Assembly (NCBI RefSeq): GCF_050946515.1
Contig: NZ_JBMNUX010000006.1
Span: forward strand, 83,291 to 147,290
From: Tractidigestivibacter sp050946515
GTDB taxonomy: Bacteria > Actinomycetota > Coriobacteriia > Coriobacteriales > Atopobiaceae
DNA: 64,000 nucleotides
Direction: 5' to 3'
Shown in pieces: positions 54,790 to 62,837 of this stretch. A program made the position numbers and the translations under genes. The notes under the pieces are model-generated. The model saw nothing but the letters and a program-made list of their open reading frames with translations, made no database searches and was not told where the DNA came from. The stretch's first letter is position 1. Each line of letters begins with the position of its first letter.

Positions 54790-54937
54790 GCGCTGCCAGG
54801 TTGCGCGACTTTTGCGGCATCAGAGGTCACGCAAGTTGGCAGTTCGGGCATCAGAAGTCGAAAAACCTGGCAGATTCGGCATCAGAAGTCGCGGAAGTTG
54901 GCAGGGGCGAGCATCAGAAGTCGCGGAACTTGGCATC
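54790..54937. repeat. Repeat array A, copy 2
   Basis: Same order as copy 1: inverted unit, then direct units starting 54817, 54848, 54879 and 54911. About a dozen mismatches over 148 bp against copy 1, and no change in length. Offset between copies is exactly 559 bp. Confidence 0.85.
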
Positions 54938-54963
54938 GGGGCGCAGCGCGGGTCGCGCGGGCT

Positions 54964-55001
54964 AAAAAAGGAGGCGCCGGCCGCGACCGCTCCGACGCCT
55001 C
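54964..55001 (-). terminator. Terminator of the dehydrogenase gene (minus strand)
   Basis: GAGGCGCCGG (54971–54980) pairs with CCGACGCCTC (54992–55001) with one wobble, and the minus strand continues into six T. Confidence 0.85.
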
Positions 55002-55025
55002 GGCATTGCTCTTCGACAGCGCTTG

Positions 55026-55970
55026 CTACCAGCTCACCTTAGCGATGTTGTCCTGGATGTGCTTGCAGCTGGCCTGCCACTTCTCGACCTCGCGGTCGGT
55101 CATCTCGGGGACAAAGACCTTCTCGACGCCGTCCTTGCCAATGACGCAGGGAAGCGAGGCGTAGTGGCCGCTCATGCCGTAGACATTGTCGAGCAGCGTG
55201 GAAACCGGGGTGATCAGTTTGGAGTCGTGCACGATCGCGGCCACGATCTTGACGGTGCCATTGGAGATCGAATACTCGGTGCAGCCCTTGCCGGCCATCG
55301 TGATGTATCCGCCCTTGACGGCCTTCATCTCGAGGTCGTCGCGGTCAAACGCGATGCCTGCCTGCGACTCGACCTCCTCGGGGGTAAGGCACCCAAAGCG
55401 AACGTGCGACCACAGCGCGAACTCCGAGAAGCCATGCTCGCCAAGCATCCAGGCGTTGATGCTCGCCTGGTCGTAGCCCGTAGCGTCGGCAAGCGCGTGC
55501 TTGAAGCGCGCGGAGTCGAGCGTGGTGCCAGAGCCTATCACGCGCGTGGGGTCGCAGCCCGTGAGCTGCCAGATCTCGGTGGCAATCACGTCGTTGGGGT
55601 TTGCGACGGAGACCCAGACGCCCTTAAAGCCTGCGTCCGTGATTCGCTTTGCGAACTTCTTTGCCTCGGGAACGGTCAGCTTGAGCTCGCCGTCGCGGTC
55701 CGTTGCGGCTGCGGCGACGTGGCCGGCCGCATTCACGATGATGTCGCATCCAGCAAGCTCCTCGTAGCGGTCGTCGCACTCAAAGACTCGTGCCTGCTGA
55801 GGATAGAAGCTCATCGCGTCCTGCAGGTCGTTTACCTGCGCGCGGCAAAGCTTGTCGTCGAGGTCGGACAGGTAGATCTCGGTAGCGAGACCCTGGTAGA
55901 GGATGGCGTTTGCCACGTGAGCGCCAACGTGGTTGCAGCCAATGATGCCGATTTTTGTGCAAAGTGCCAT
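55026..55970 (-). CDS. L-lactate / L-2-hydroxyacid dehydrogenase
   Basis: 314 residues from ATG 55970 (AGGAG 6 bp upstream). NAD-binding IGIIGCNHVGAHVANAIL, catalytic His in GEHGFSEFALWS, and the substrate-binding Arg in GTTLDSARFKHAL. The mobile substrate loop (AAGHVAAAATDRDGELKLT) lacks the QKPGETR of lactate and RKPGM of malate dehydrogenases and is closer to L-2-hydroxyisocaproate dehydrogenases, so branched 2-keto acids are possible substrates. Single gene, divergent from the TerB operon. Confidence 0.85.
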   Translation of the reverse strand: MALCTKIGIIGCNHVGAHVANAILYQGLATEIYLSDLDDKLCRAQVNDLQDAMSFYPQQARVFECDDRYEELAGCDIIVNAAGHVAAAATDRDGELKLTVPEAKKFAKRITDAGFKGVWVSVANPNDVIATEIWQLTGCDPTRVIGSGTTLDSARFKHALADATGYDQASINAWMLGEHGFSEFALWSHVRFGCLTPEEVESQAGIAFDRDDLEMKAVKGGYITMAGKGCTEYSISNGTVKIVAAIVHDSKLITPVSTLLDNVYGMSGHYASLPCVIGKDGVEKVFVPEMTDREVEKWQASCKHIQDNIAKVSW

Positions 55971-56156
55971 AAAGGCTCCTCTCGTTTTGCCCCTATCGGG
56001 CAAGTGCAAACTCTCAACTACCATAGGTCAGGCATGTTGGATTTCTTTAGAGTACACATGCGGTTAACGTACGTATGTTCCTATTTCTGTCCGGCACCGC
56101 TACTATTATTTGAATATAGATAGCTGTCCTCGGATTCGGCTGGGAGGAGGTGCGCC

Positions 56157-58124
56157 GTGGTTGAGCCAGAGCAAGGCGGCAAGTCTGTGGACGTCGACAA
56201 AATCCTCGAGCAGATCATGAAGCAGATATATTCTCGCGAAAACTCGGTCGTCACGGAGCGCACCTACTCTGACCAGCCAATCATTCGCAAGGGAGGCGAC
56301 TACGCCAAAGATTGGGAGGAGCGCCGCCGCCAACGCGAGGCCGCAAGGCAGGAGCGCGCCGAGCAGCGCTCGCAGCTTCGCCAGCAGAGGCAAGCAGCCT
56401 CTCGGGAGCAGGGCGTGCCGCAGCGGCCTGACGGGCCATCGAAGCCGCACAATGCGCATCTGCGTGAAGCGTCGGCAGCCAGCTACAGCTTATTTGACAC
56501 GGCTTCTTTTGACGACGGCTGGCCGGACTCCCGCTTGCCTCGGGAATCATTCAACGCGCGCCCTCGGTCTTACCAGGTCGAGCTCCCGCCCCTTCTAAAA
56601 GAGCTCCGTGCGATGCAGCCAAGCGAGCGCGTGACGACCCAAGAGGCTGGAAAGGTCTTTGCCAAGCAGGCAAGGCTCGCCGAGAGCTACACGGACTCCT
56701 ACAAGCCCGGTCGAAGCCCGCTTTACTATCTGCCTACCTATGCCAAGCTCACCGACGCTGAGCTGAGGCAGTACTTCGGCTGGCGTACGGCTTGGCGAGA
56801 GGGGCGGAAGGTCGACATGCCTTCCGCGTTCGTATCCCTTCTCGCGTTCGAGCTCATCAACGGCGTGGGGTGCACGCCGGGCAATGACGGCCTCGAGAAG
56901 CTGAAGGCGTTGCGCGACGCCTATGAGCAGGGCGGCTATGCCCTGTATTGGTCTTCTGACCAAATCGACTTCAAGCGTTGGATTCGCGACTACGCCGTAG
57001 TGCACGGCCTCGACCCGAAGGGCGCCTTCTCGGAGCAAGACCTCGCGTTCGATGGTGCCGTAGCCACCCTCCGTGCCGCCGAGCGCGCCAAGCTGGGCGA
57101 GCTCATGGCCCAGCCGGTCCGACGCACCAACAAGGACAAGCTTCCGCCGCCACCTCCGCCAGGATCTCCCGATGACGAGAAGGTCTTCGCCGCGCTTGGC
57201 CAGATATCCTCGAGCGACGTCAGCCGCTCCCCGTTCTTTCGCCAGAATGAGGAGGCTGCCGCGCATGTCTGCGCGGGCGTGTTCAGGCGGCAGGTGGAGC
57301 ACTGCGAGAAGCGTCGCAAGGTGGGGTTTCTCGATGGGATTTTTGGCCCTCCAACCAGCGTCGAGTATCGACCGCTTTGGGGAGTTCCCCTTGGCGAAAA
57401 GCCGGACCTTGGCACGCCTCGCCTGATTCGCGTGACGCCCGCCGCATCCGTAAGCTGGGTATCGGGGCGGTGGCTCTATCGCGTCCAATGGTCGTACCGG
57501 CCCGAGGCGCGCGCCCGGCGGGACGTCTCGAAGCTGCTGCGCGCCATTGACTGCCGAATGCGCCAGCTGTGGGGGTTCAAGCACCTGCTGAAGGAGCAGC
57601 CAGTCCCCAAGTACCTCAGCAGGATGATCGAGGAGGAGTGCCAGGCCGAGCTTGCGCGCGAGAAGGCCTCGGAGCGCATCGCCTTCACGGTCGACCTTTC
57701 CAAGCTGGGCGGTATTCGCGCCGCAGCAGCCACCACGCGCGAGGCGCTGCTGGTGGACGACGAGCGCGAGGATGCTCCTGACCAGCGGATGGATGCCGAG
57801 TCGCTCGCGGTGCCTGCTTCGGCTGCCACCGCTCCGCTCTCCGCGCCCTCGCAGGCTGCCGCCTCGCCACCGCCCGCGTCGCCGAGCGCCGCTGCTGCGC
57901 CAGCCGGCTTGACTTCCGACGAGCTTTCGCTGCTTCGCGCGCTTCTCGGCGGAGAGGCGCCTGCCCCTCGAGCCCCCGGCTCGCCTTCGCTTGATATGCT
58001 TGTTGATTCGATAAACGAGAAGCTCTTCGACCTCGTGGGCGACACCGTCATAGAATTCGACGGCGAGGACCCCTGCCTGGTTGAAGACTATCTCGACGAT
58101 TTGAGAGGATTTCTGGGACAATGA
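56157..58124 (+). CDS. TerB-N / TerB-C domain protein
   Basis: 655 residues, GTG start after GGAGGAGGT. Residues about 55–85 are a highly charged coiled coil (KDWEERRRQREAARQERAEQ). The TerB-N region around residues 185–330 shows the hallmark LTDAELRQYFGWRTAWREG and SAFVSLLAFELINGVG. An Ala/Pro-rich linker (about 550–595) precedes a TerB-C-like end (SINEKLFDLVGDTVIEFDG). Such proteins were grouped by comparative genomics with helicases and ATPases in predicted DNA-processing or stress systems. It overlaps the next gene by ATGA, the first of three tightly packed genes. Biochemical role not established. Confidence 0.8.
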   Translation: MVEPEQGGKSVDVDKILEQIMKQIYSRENSVVTERTYSDQPIIRKGGDYAKDWEERRRQREAARQERAEQRSQLRQQRQAASREQGVPQRPDGPSKPHNAHLREASAASYSLFDTASFDDGWPDSRLPRESFNARPRSYQVELPPLLKELRAMQPSERVTTQEAGKVFAKQARLAESYTDSYKPGRSPLYYLPTYAKLTDAELRQYFGWRTAWREGRKVDMPSAFVSLLAFELINGVGCTPGNDGLEKLKALRDAYEQGGYALYWSSDQIDFKRWIRDYAVVHGLDPKGAFSEQDLAFDGAVATLRAAERAKLGELMAQPVRRTNKDKLPPPPPPGSPDDEKVFAALGQISSSDVSRSPFFRQNEEAAAHVCAGVFRRQVEHCEKRRKVGFLDGIFGPPTSVEYRPLWGVPLGEKPDLGTPRLIRVTPAASVSWVSGRWLYRVQWSYRPEARARRDVSKLLRAIDCRMRQLWGFKHLLKEQPVPKYLSRMIEEECQAELAREKASERIAFTVDLSKLGGIRAAAATTREALLVDDEREDAPDQRMDAESLAVPASAATAPLSAPSQAAASPPPASPSAAAAPAGLTSDELSLLRALLGGEAPAPRAPGSPSLDMLVDSINEKLFDLVGDTVIEFDGEDPCLVEDYLDDLRGFLGQ

Positions 58125-59497
58125 CCGAGCCCACGACAAGCCCGCGCGTTCCAAAGCGCGTGGCACAGGTGATCATCAACTCGCTCAAGGGCGGCGTCGT
58201 GCCGCGCATTGGCCTGCCTTACATCACCGTCGGGCGCGACCGCGAGATTGCGGCGCTCCTGCACGACCTTCAGATGGTCGCCGACGGTGGAGCGAGCTTC
58301 CGCTTCATCGTGGGGCGCTACGGTTCGGGCAAGAGCTTTCTCTTACAGGCAATCCGAAACAATGCCATGGGGCGCGGATTTGTGGTCTGCGACGCCGACC
58401 TCTCTCCCGAGCGCAAGCTCACAGGAGGCGGAGGGCAGGGCCTTGCCACCTACCGCGAGCTCATCCGCAACCTCTCCACCAAGACCCGCCCTGACGGTGG
58501 GGCGCTTAACCTGGTGCTTGACCGCTGGGTCTCCAACGTTCAGTCAGAGGTTGCCACCTCAACCGGCCTTGCGCCCGACGACCCCGCCTTCATGGCGGCC
58601 ATGGAAGAGCGCATCCAGGTGACGGTGCGCCAGCTCGAGGAGCTGGTCCACGGCTACGACTTCGCGCGGCTGCTCACCATGTACTGGCGGGCCTCCGTCG
58701 AGGGGGACGACGACACCAAGGCGGCGGTCACCAAGTGGTTTCGCGGCGAGTATCGCAACAAGACCGAGGCGCGCCAGGAGCTTGGCGTCAACATCTGCAT
58801 CGGAGACGACGACTGGTACGACTACCTCAAGCTCTTCGCCACGTTTCTGCGCGGTGCCGGCTACCAGGGGCTCATCGTGCTCATCGACGAGCTCGTGAAC
58901 CTCTATAAGATCCCCAATGCGGTCAGCCGCCAGTACAACTACGAGAAGATCCTCTCGATGTACAACGACACGCTCCAAGGAAAGGCGCACTACCTGGGCA
59001 TCATCATGAGCGGAACGCCGCAGGCGATCGAGGACCGCAGGCGCGGACTCTACTCCTACGAGGCCCTGCGCAGCCGCCTCGCGCAGGGGCGCTTCTCGCA
59101 AGACGGGCTCGTGGACATGCTCGCCCCCGTCATCAGGCTGCAGCCCCTTACGCACGAGGAGCTGCTCGTGTTGGTCGAGAAGCTCGCGGACATCCACGCC
59201 GGGCTCTTTGGCTACGAGAGGCGAATAACGCAGGACGAGCTCGTGGCGTTTCTCGAGGCAGAGCTCAACCGCGTTGGCGCCGACACCCATCTGACCCCAC
59301 GCGAGGTGATTCGAGACTTCATCGAGATGCTCGACATTCTCGCGCAGAACCCCAACGTGTCGGTGGCCGAGCTCCTCTCTGGGGACCTCCTCTCCTCGCC
59401 TGTGCAGGCGCCTGCGGCGCAAAAGGACAAACGCAGCGGCGATGGCTCCGACGGCGGCGCGGGCATGGGCGACCAGTTCGCAGAGTTTGACATCTAG
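58121..59497 (+). CDS. BrxD/DUF2791-like P-loop ATPase
   Basis: 458 residues. Begins RVAQVIINSLKGGVVPRIGL, a family mark; PYITVGRDREIAALLHDL; Walker A GRYGSGKSFLLQAIRNN near residue 65; Walker B GLIVLIDELVNLYK near 250; then a sensor region IIMSGTPQAIEDRRRGLYSY. The C-terminal 45 residues are a polar tail ending DQFAEFDI. The closest named relative in memory is the BrxD ATPase of type 2 BREX phage defence, encoded beside the helicase BrxHI. None of BrxZ, BrxC or a methylase is here, so this is not BREX itself. Overlaps TerB gene by 4 bp; 8 bp before helicase. Confidence 0.82.
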   Translation: MTEPTTSPRVPKRVAQVIINSLKGGVVPRIGLPYITVGRDREIAALLHDLQMVADGGASFRFIVGRYGSGKSFLLQAIRNNAMGRGFVVCDADLSPERKLTGGGGQGLATYRELIRNLSTKTRPDGGALNLVLDRWVSNVQSEVATSTGLAPDDPAFMAAMEERIQVTVRQLEELVHGYDFARLLTMYWRASVEGDDDTKAAVTKWFRGEYRNKTEARQELGVNICIGDDDWYDYLKLFATFLRGAGYQGLIVLIDELVNLYKIPNAVSRQYNYEKILSMYNDTLQGKAHYLGIIMSGTPQAIEDRRRGLYSYEALRSRLAQGRFSQDGLVDMLAPVIRLQPLTHEELLVLVEKLADIHAGLFGYERRITQDELVAFLEAELNRVGADTHLTPREVIRDFIEMLDILAQNPNVSVAELLSGDLLSSPVQAPAAQKDKRSGDGSDGGAGMGDQFAEFDI

Positions 59498-59505
59498 GGG
59501 CAGCC

Positions 59506-61947
59506 ATGGACGTCTTTGACCGCTATGCCCCCTTCATCCAGGACTACATCTACGAGCATGACTGGCGAAGCCTGCGAGCCGTGCAGGTGGCTGCTGCCGA
59601 CGCCATCTTCAATACGGACGAGAACGTCCTGCTTACCGCCTCGACGGCTTCAGGGAAGACCGAGGCCGCGTTCTTCCCGATTCTGACCGAGCTTTGGGAG
59701 GACCCGCCGGCGTCGGTTGGCTGCGTCTACATCGGGCCCCTGAAGGCCCTGATCAACGACCAGTTCATTCGCCTGGAAGACCTCTGCTCGGAGGCGGGCA
59801 TTCCCGTCTGGCATTGGCATGGCGACGTTTCCGCAGCTCACAAGGCCAAGATGCTCAAGCATCCATCAGGCATCCTCCAAATTACTCCCGAGTCCCTCGA
59901 GGCCATGCTGATGCATCGGCACGCCGCCATCCCGCGCATCTTTGGCGATTTGCGCTACGTGGTGATAGACGAGGTGCACTCGCTTCTGCGCGGAGACCGC
60001 GGCGACCAGACGCTCTGCTGCATAGAGCGCATCTCGCGCCTCGCGGGCGTCAATCCGCGCCGCATCGGCCTTTCTGCCACCATCGGAGACCCCGTCGCCA
60101 CGGGGAACTACCTTTCTGCAGGCACGGGCCGCGGCTGCGTTATTCCGCGCATGGACGCGCCAAAGGCTCGTTGGCGCATCTCCATGGAGCATTTCTACAC
60201 CACGGGGCCGCAGGCGACCGAGCGCGGAGAGGACGGCCTGGGGCACGGCGCCTCCGTGGAGGAAGAGGACGCAGAGCCCTCCTACGAGATGCCAGCGAAT
60301 GCGGCGTCTGACCAGCCGATTCCATCTCAGGACAAGCGCGCTGAGGCCGCAAGCCCAGCAGGCGCCACGCCATCAGAGCCGCTTCCGAAAGAGCCCGTGC
60401 TCCCCGAGCCCGAGGCTCCAACTGACAGCGCGCCGGTGTTCGCCGACCCTGGCATCGGCTATATCTTTGAGCACACGCGCGGCCGCAAGTGCCTGGTCTT
60501 TGCCAACTCTCGCGAGGAGTGCGAGGCGGTCACCACGACGCTTCGCCAGTACTGCGAGGCGGTGGGGGAGCCCGACCGCTTTCTCATCCACCACGGCAAC
60601 CTCTCGGCGAGCTTCAGGAAGAGCGCCGAGGAGATCATGCGCGACGAGGACGCAAACCTTACGACGGTGACGACGTCCACGCTTGAGCTGGGCATCGACA
60701 TCGGGCGGCTGGAGCGGGCGTTCCAGATTGACGCCCCCTTCACGGTAAGCTCGTTTCTGCAGCGGCTGGGGCGCACCGGAAGGCGCGGCCAGCCTCAGGA
60801 GATGTGGTTTGTGATGCGAGAGGACGAGCCCGAGGCGCGGGCGCTTCTTCCTGAGACCATCCCCTGGAAGCTCTTGCAGGGCATCGCGCTCGTGCAGCTC
60901 TATCTTGAGGAGCGCTGGGTTGAGCCTCCACGTCTTGACGGGCTTCCCTACAGCCTGCTCTATCACCAGACCATGGCCACGCTTGCCTCTTCAGGAGAGC
61001 TTACGCCTGCCGACCTGGCACGGCGCGTTCTCACGCTCACGCCTTTCCATCGCGTGAGCGCAGACGACTACCGCGTGCTGCTTTGCCACCTTCTCTCGAT
61101 CGACCACATCCAGAGGACCGACGAGGGCGGGCTTATCGTGGGGCTTGCCGGCGAGCGCGTGACCAACAACTTCAAGTTCTATGCGGTCTTCTCGTCGGAC
61201 GAGGAGTTCACCGTGCGAAGCGAGTCCCAAGAGCTTGGCACCATCGTGCAGCCGCCGCCGGTAGGGGAGAGAATCGCGATAGCCGGCGCCGTCTGGGTGA
61301 TCGAAGAGATTGACTACAAGCGCCACCTCATCGAGTGCACGCAGGTCAAAGGCAAGGTCCCCGCGTACTTCGGAATGGTAGCGGGCGACATCAACACGCG
61401 CATACTCGAGCGCATGCATCGGGTGCTTCTCGAAAAGCGCGACTATCCCTACTTGGGCGCCAACGCGCGCGCCCGCCTTGCTCAAGCTCGCCACGTGGCG
61501 GCAAATGCCCACGTGACCGACGAGCCGCTCGTCTGCTTGGGAGGAACGTCTTGGTGCCTGTTCCCGTGGCTTGGGAGCTATGCCTTCCTCGCTCTTGAGC
61601 GCTTCCTCAAGATTCGCTGCGCAGGAGAGCTGGGGCTCAAGGGGCTTGACTCCTCGCGCCCGTACTTCATGCAGTTCACGATGAAGGCGGACGCCCGCGA
61701 GTTCTATCGCGTCGTGAAGGAACAGGCGTCGCTGCCGCTCGATCCCATGGAGCTTGTCTACCCTGGTGAAGTGCCGCGCTTCGACAAGTACGACGAGTTC
61801 GTCCCTGACGAGCTTGTTCGAAAGGGTTTCGCCTATGGCGTGCTAGACGTTCAGGGCATGCTCGATCGCGTGCTCTCGTGGCCCGACGCTCCTCGCCATG
61901 ACAGCGCAGACACGCTTGGGGCAGGGCTTTCGGGAATCTTGCAATAA
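59506..61947 (+). CDS. DEAD/DEAH-box superfamily 2 helicase, Lhr/BrxHI-like
   Basis: 813 residues. Helicase motifs in order: I STASGKTEAAFFP near residue 46, Ia YIGPLKALINDQ, II DEVH near 155, III LSATIGD near 187, then V STLELGIDIG and VI QRLGRTGRRG near 418. Between the two RecA cores, residues about 245–310 are an acidic Pro/Ala-rich insertion. The C-terminal half (YRVLLCHLL onward) has the winged-helix and beta-rich layout of Lhr-type enzymes but no DUF1998 cysteine cluster is evident. It likely moves along DNA using ATP, working with the upstream ATPase and TerB protein. ATG follows GGGGCAG. Confidence 0.85.
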   Translation: MDVFDRYAPFIQDYIYEHDWRSLRAVQVAAADAIFNTDENVLLTASTASGKTEAAFFPILTELWEDPPASVGCVYIGPLKALINDQFIRLEDLCSEAGIPVWHWHGDVSAAHKAKMLKHPSGILQITPESLEAMLMHRHAAIPRIFGDLRYVVIDEVHSLLRGDRGDQTLCCIERISRLAGVNPRRIGLSATIGDPVATGNYLSAGTGRGCVIPRMDAPKARWRISMEHFYTTGPQATERGEDGLGHGASVEEEDAEPSYEMPANAASDQPIPSQDKRAEAASPAGATPSEPLPKEPVLPEPEAPTDSAPVFADPGIGYIFEHTRGRKCLVFANSREECEAVTTTLRQYCEAVGEPDRFLIHHGNLSASFRKSAEEIMRDEDANLTTVTTSTLELGIDIGRLERAFQIDAPFTVSSFLQRLGRTGRRGQPQEMWFVMREDEPEARALLPETIPWKLLQGIALVQLYLEERWVEPPRLDGLPYSLLYHQTMATLASSGELTPADLARRVLTLTPFHRVSADDYRVLLCHLLSIDHIQRTDEGGLIVGLAGERVTNNFKFYAVFSSDEEFTVRSESQELGTIVQPPPVGERIAIAGAVWVIEEIDYKRHLIECTQVKGKVPAYFGMVAGDINTRILERMHRVLLEKRDYPYLGANARARLAQARHVAANAHVTDEPLVCLGGTSWCLFPWLGSYAFLALERFLKIRCAGELGLKGLDSSRPYFMQFTMKADAREFYRVVKEQASLPLDPMELVYPGEVPRFDKYDEFVPDELVRKGFAYGVLDVQGMLDRVLSWPDAPRHDSADTLGAGLSGILQ

Positions 61948-61954
61948 GTTTACC

Positions 61955-61983
61955 AGAACAAGTGTTCTATCCCGTGCTATACT
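61955..61983 (+). promoter_or_regulatory. LexA-type SOS box overlapping the -35 of a TATACT promoter
   Basis: AGAACAAGTGTTCT (61955–61968) is a perfect palindrome and matches the Gram-positive LexA core GAAC-N4-GTTC. TATACT (61978–61983) is placed so that the box covers the -35 region. The next start codon is 152 bp downstream at 62136. The box is 8 bp past the helicase stop. LexA binding is inferred from the motif alone. Confidence 0.6.
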
Positions 61984-62135
61984 CTTCTCACGGAAGGCAG
62001 AGCCGCCCCGGAGGTCCCCACTGGCACGCAGCGGCATGTCGCTCAATCGCTCTCATCTGCCTTTCGCGCAAAGCGCTCGAGCGTGACCGGTGACGATCGG
62101 TCGGCAATTGTTGCTGCGAATCGTTTGGGGGACAA

Positions 62136-62744
62136 ATGTCTGGCTATCAAGAAAGCTTGGTGCGGGTTCAGAGCCTTGCGGAGGCCGCAGGCATCCTGAG
62201 GGCGTTCTCAGAGTGGAATGGTGCCTTCTGCTGGGCGCATGGCGTGGAGCAGGCAATAAGGAATGTCAGTCCTGACAGCCCTTCAACGCTGGGGTCCATG
62301 CTCCGCCTCCCGAGCATTCCTTTGAAAAGGGGACAGCTCTTTGTCGTCATCTGCGGAGATCGCCATCCCTACCAGTTCTGTAGCGGCAGGTGGCGCTACC
62401 TCGATGGCATTGCAGACGAGGTGAAGGATAGCTATCGCTCCTATCTCGTGCCCGTTCCAGACGAGGAAGTGCTTTCCTCTTGGAGCAATGACTCACGGCT
62501 TGCGGAGCGCTCGTATTCCGCTTGGAAGGAGTATCTCGAAAACGCTGCCGAAGTTTGGGACCAAGACGTCGTTGACCCGCGGCATCGCTTCTCTGAGGTG
62601 GTCTTCGGCATTGGCGTCAACCCGCCTGCGTCGATGGGCATTGACCCAGACCCCATCTTCGCGATTGCGGGGATGCTGCGAGAGAGGGGGATTACCGGGG
62701 GAGTCATCAATGGAAAGATTCCAGCCGATGCACTGTTTAGCTAA
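62136..62744 (+). CDS. Hypothetical protein downstream of the SOS-like box
   Basis: 202 residues, ATG after TTGGGGGAC. I do not recognise a family. It has no signal peptide or membrane helix. The centre (SIPLKRGQLFVVICGDRHPY, QFCSGRWRYLDGI) suggests a small alpha/beta protein, and the C-terminal part (FAIAGMLRERGITGGVINGK) a helix-turn-helix-like stretch of unclear meaning. If the LexA-type box is real it would be DNA-damage induced, and its position right after the TerB–ATPase–helicase genes makes a shared role possible. Confidence 0.6.
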   Translation: MSGYQESLVRVQSLAEAAGILRAFSEWNGAFCWAHGVEQAIRNVSPDSPSTLGSMLRLPSIPLKRGQLFVVICGDRHPYQFCSGRWRYLDGIADEVKDSYRSYLVPVPDEEVLSSWSNDSRLAERSYSAWKEYLENAAEVWDQDVVDPRHRFSEVVFGIGVNPPASMGIDPDPIFAIAGMLRERGITGGVINGKIPADALFS

Positions 62745-62837
62745 GGGCTTTTGCTAGGAGCGTCTGGTCTTGAGCCTTTCATGCGTTCACAATGAGGAGT
62801 CGAATGACATGCGTGACGCGAGAAAGGCGGAGGCAAG

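Noticed and set aside
54231..54937. Possible CRISPR array
   Set aside because: The gaps between 26-bp units are only 5–6 bp and are themselves similar, and no cas genes are present.
54535..55164. A 209-codon frame across array A copy 2 and the dehydrogenase terminator
   Set aside because: Its repeated residues merely translate the DNA repeats, and it crosses a clear minus-strand terminator.
56157..61947. A complete BREX system
   Set aside because: BrxA, BrxB, BrxC/PglY, PglX and PglZ are all absent. Only the BrxD-like and BrxHI-like proteins are shared.
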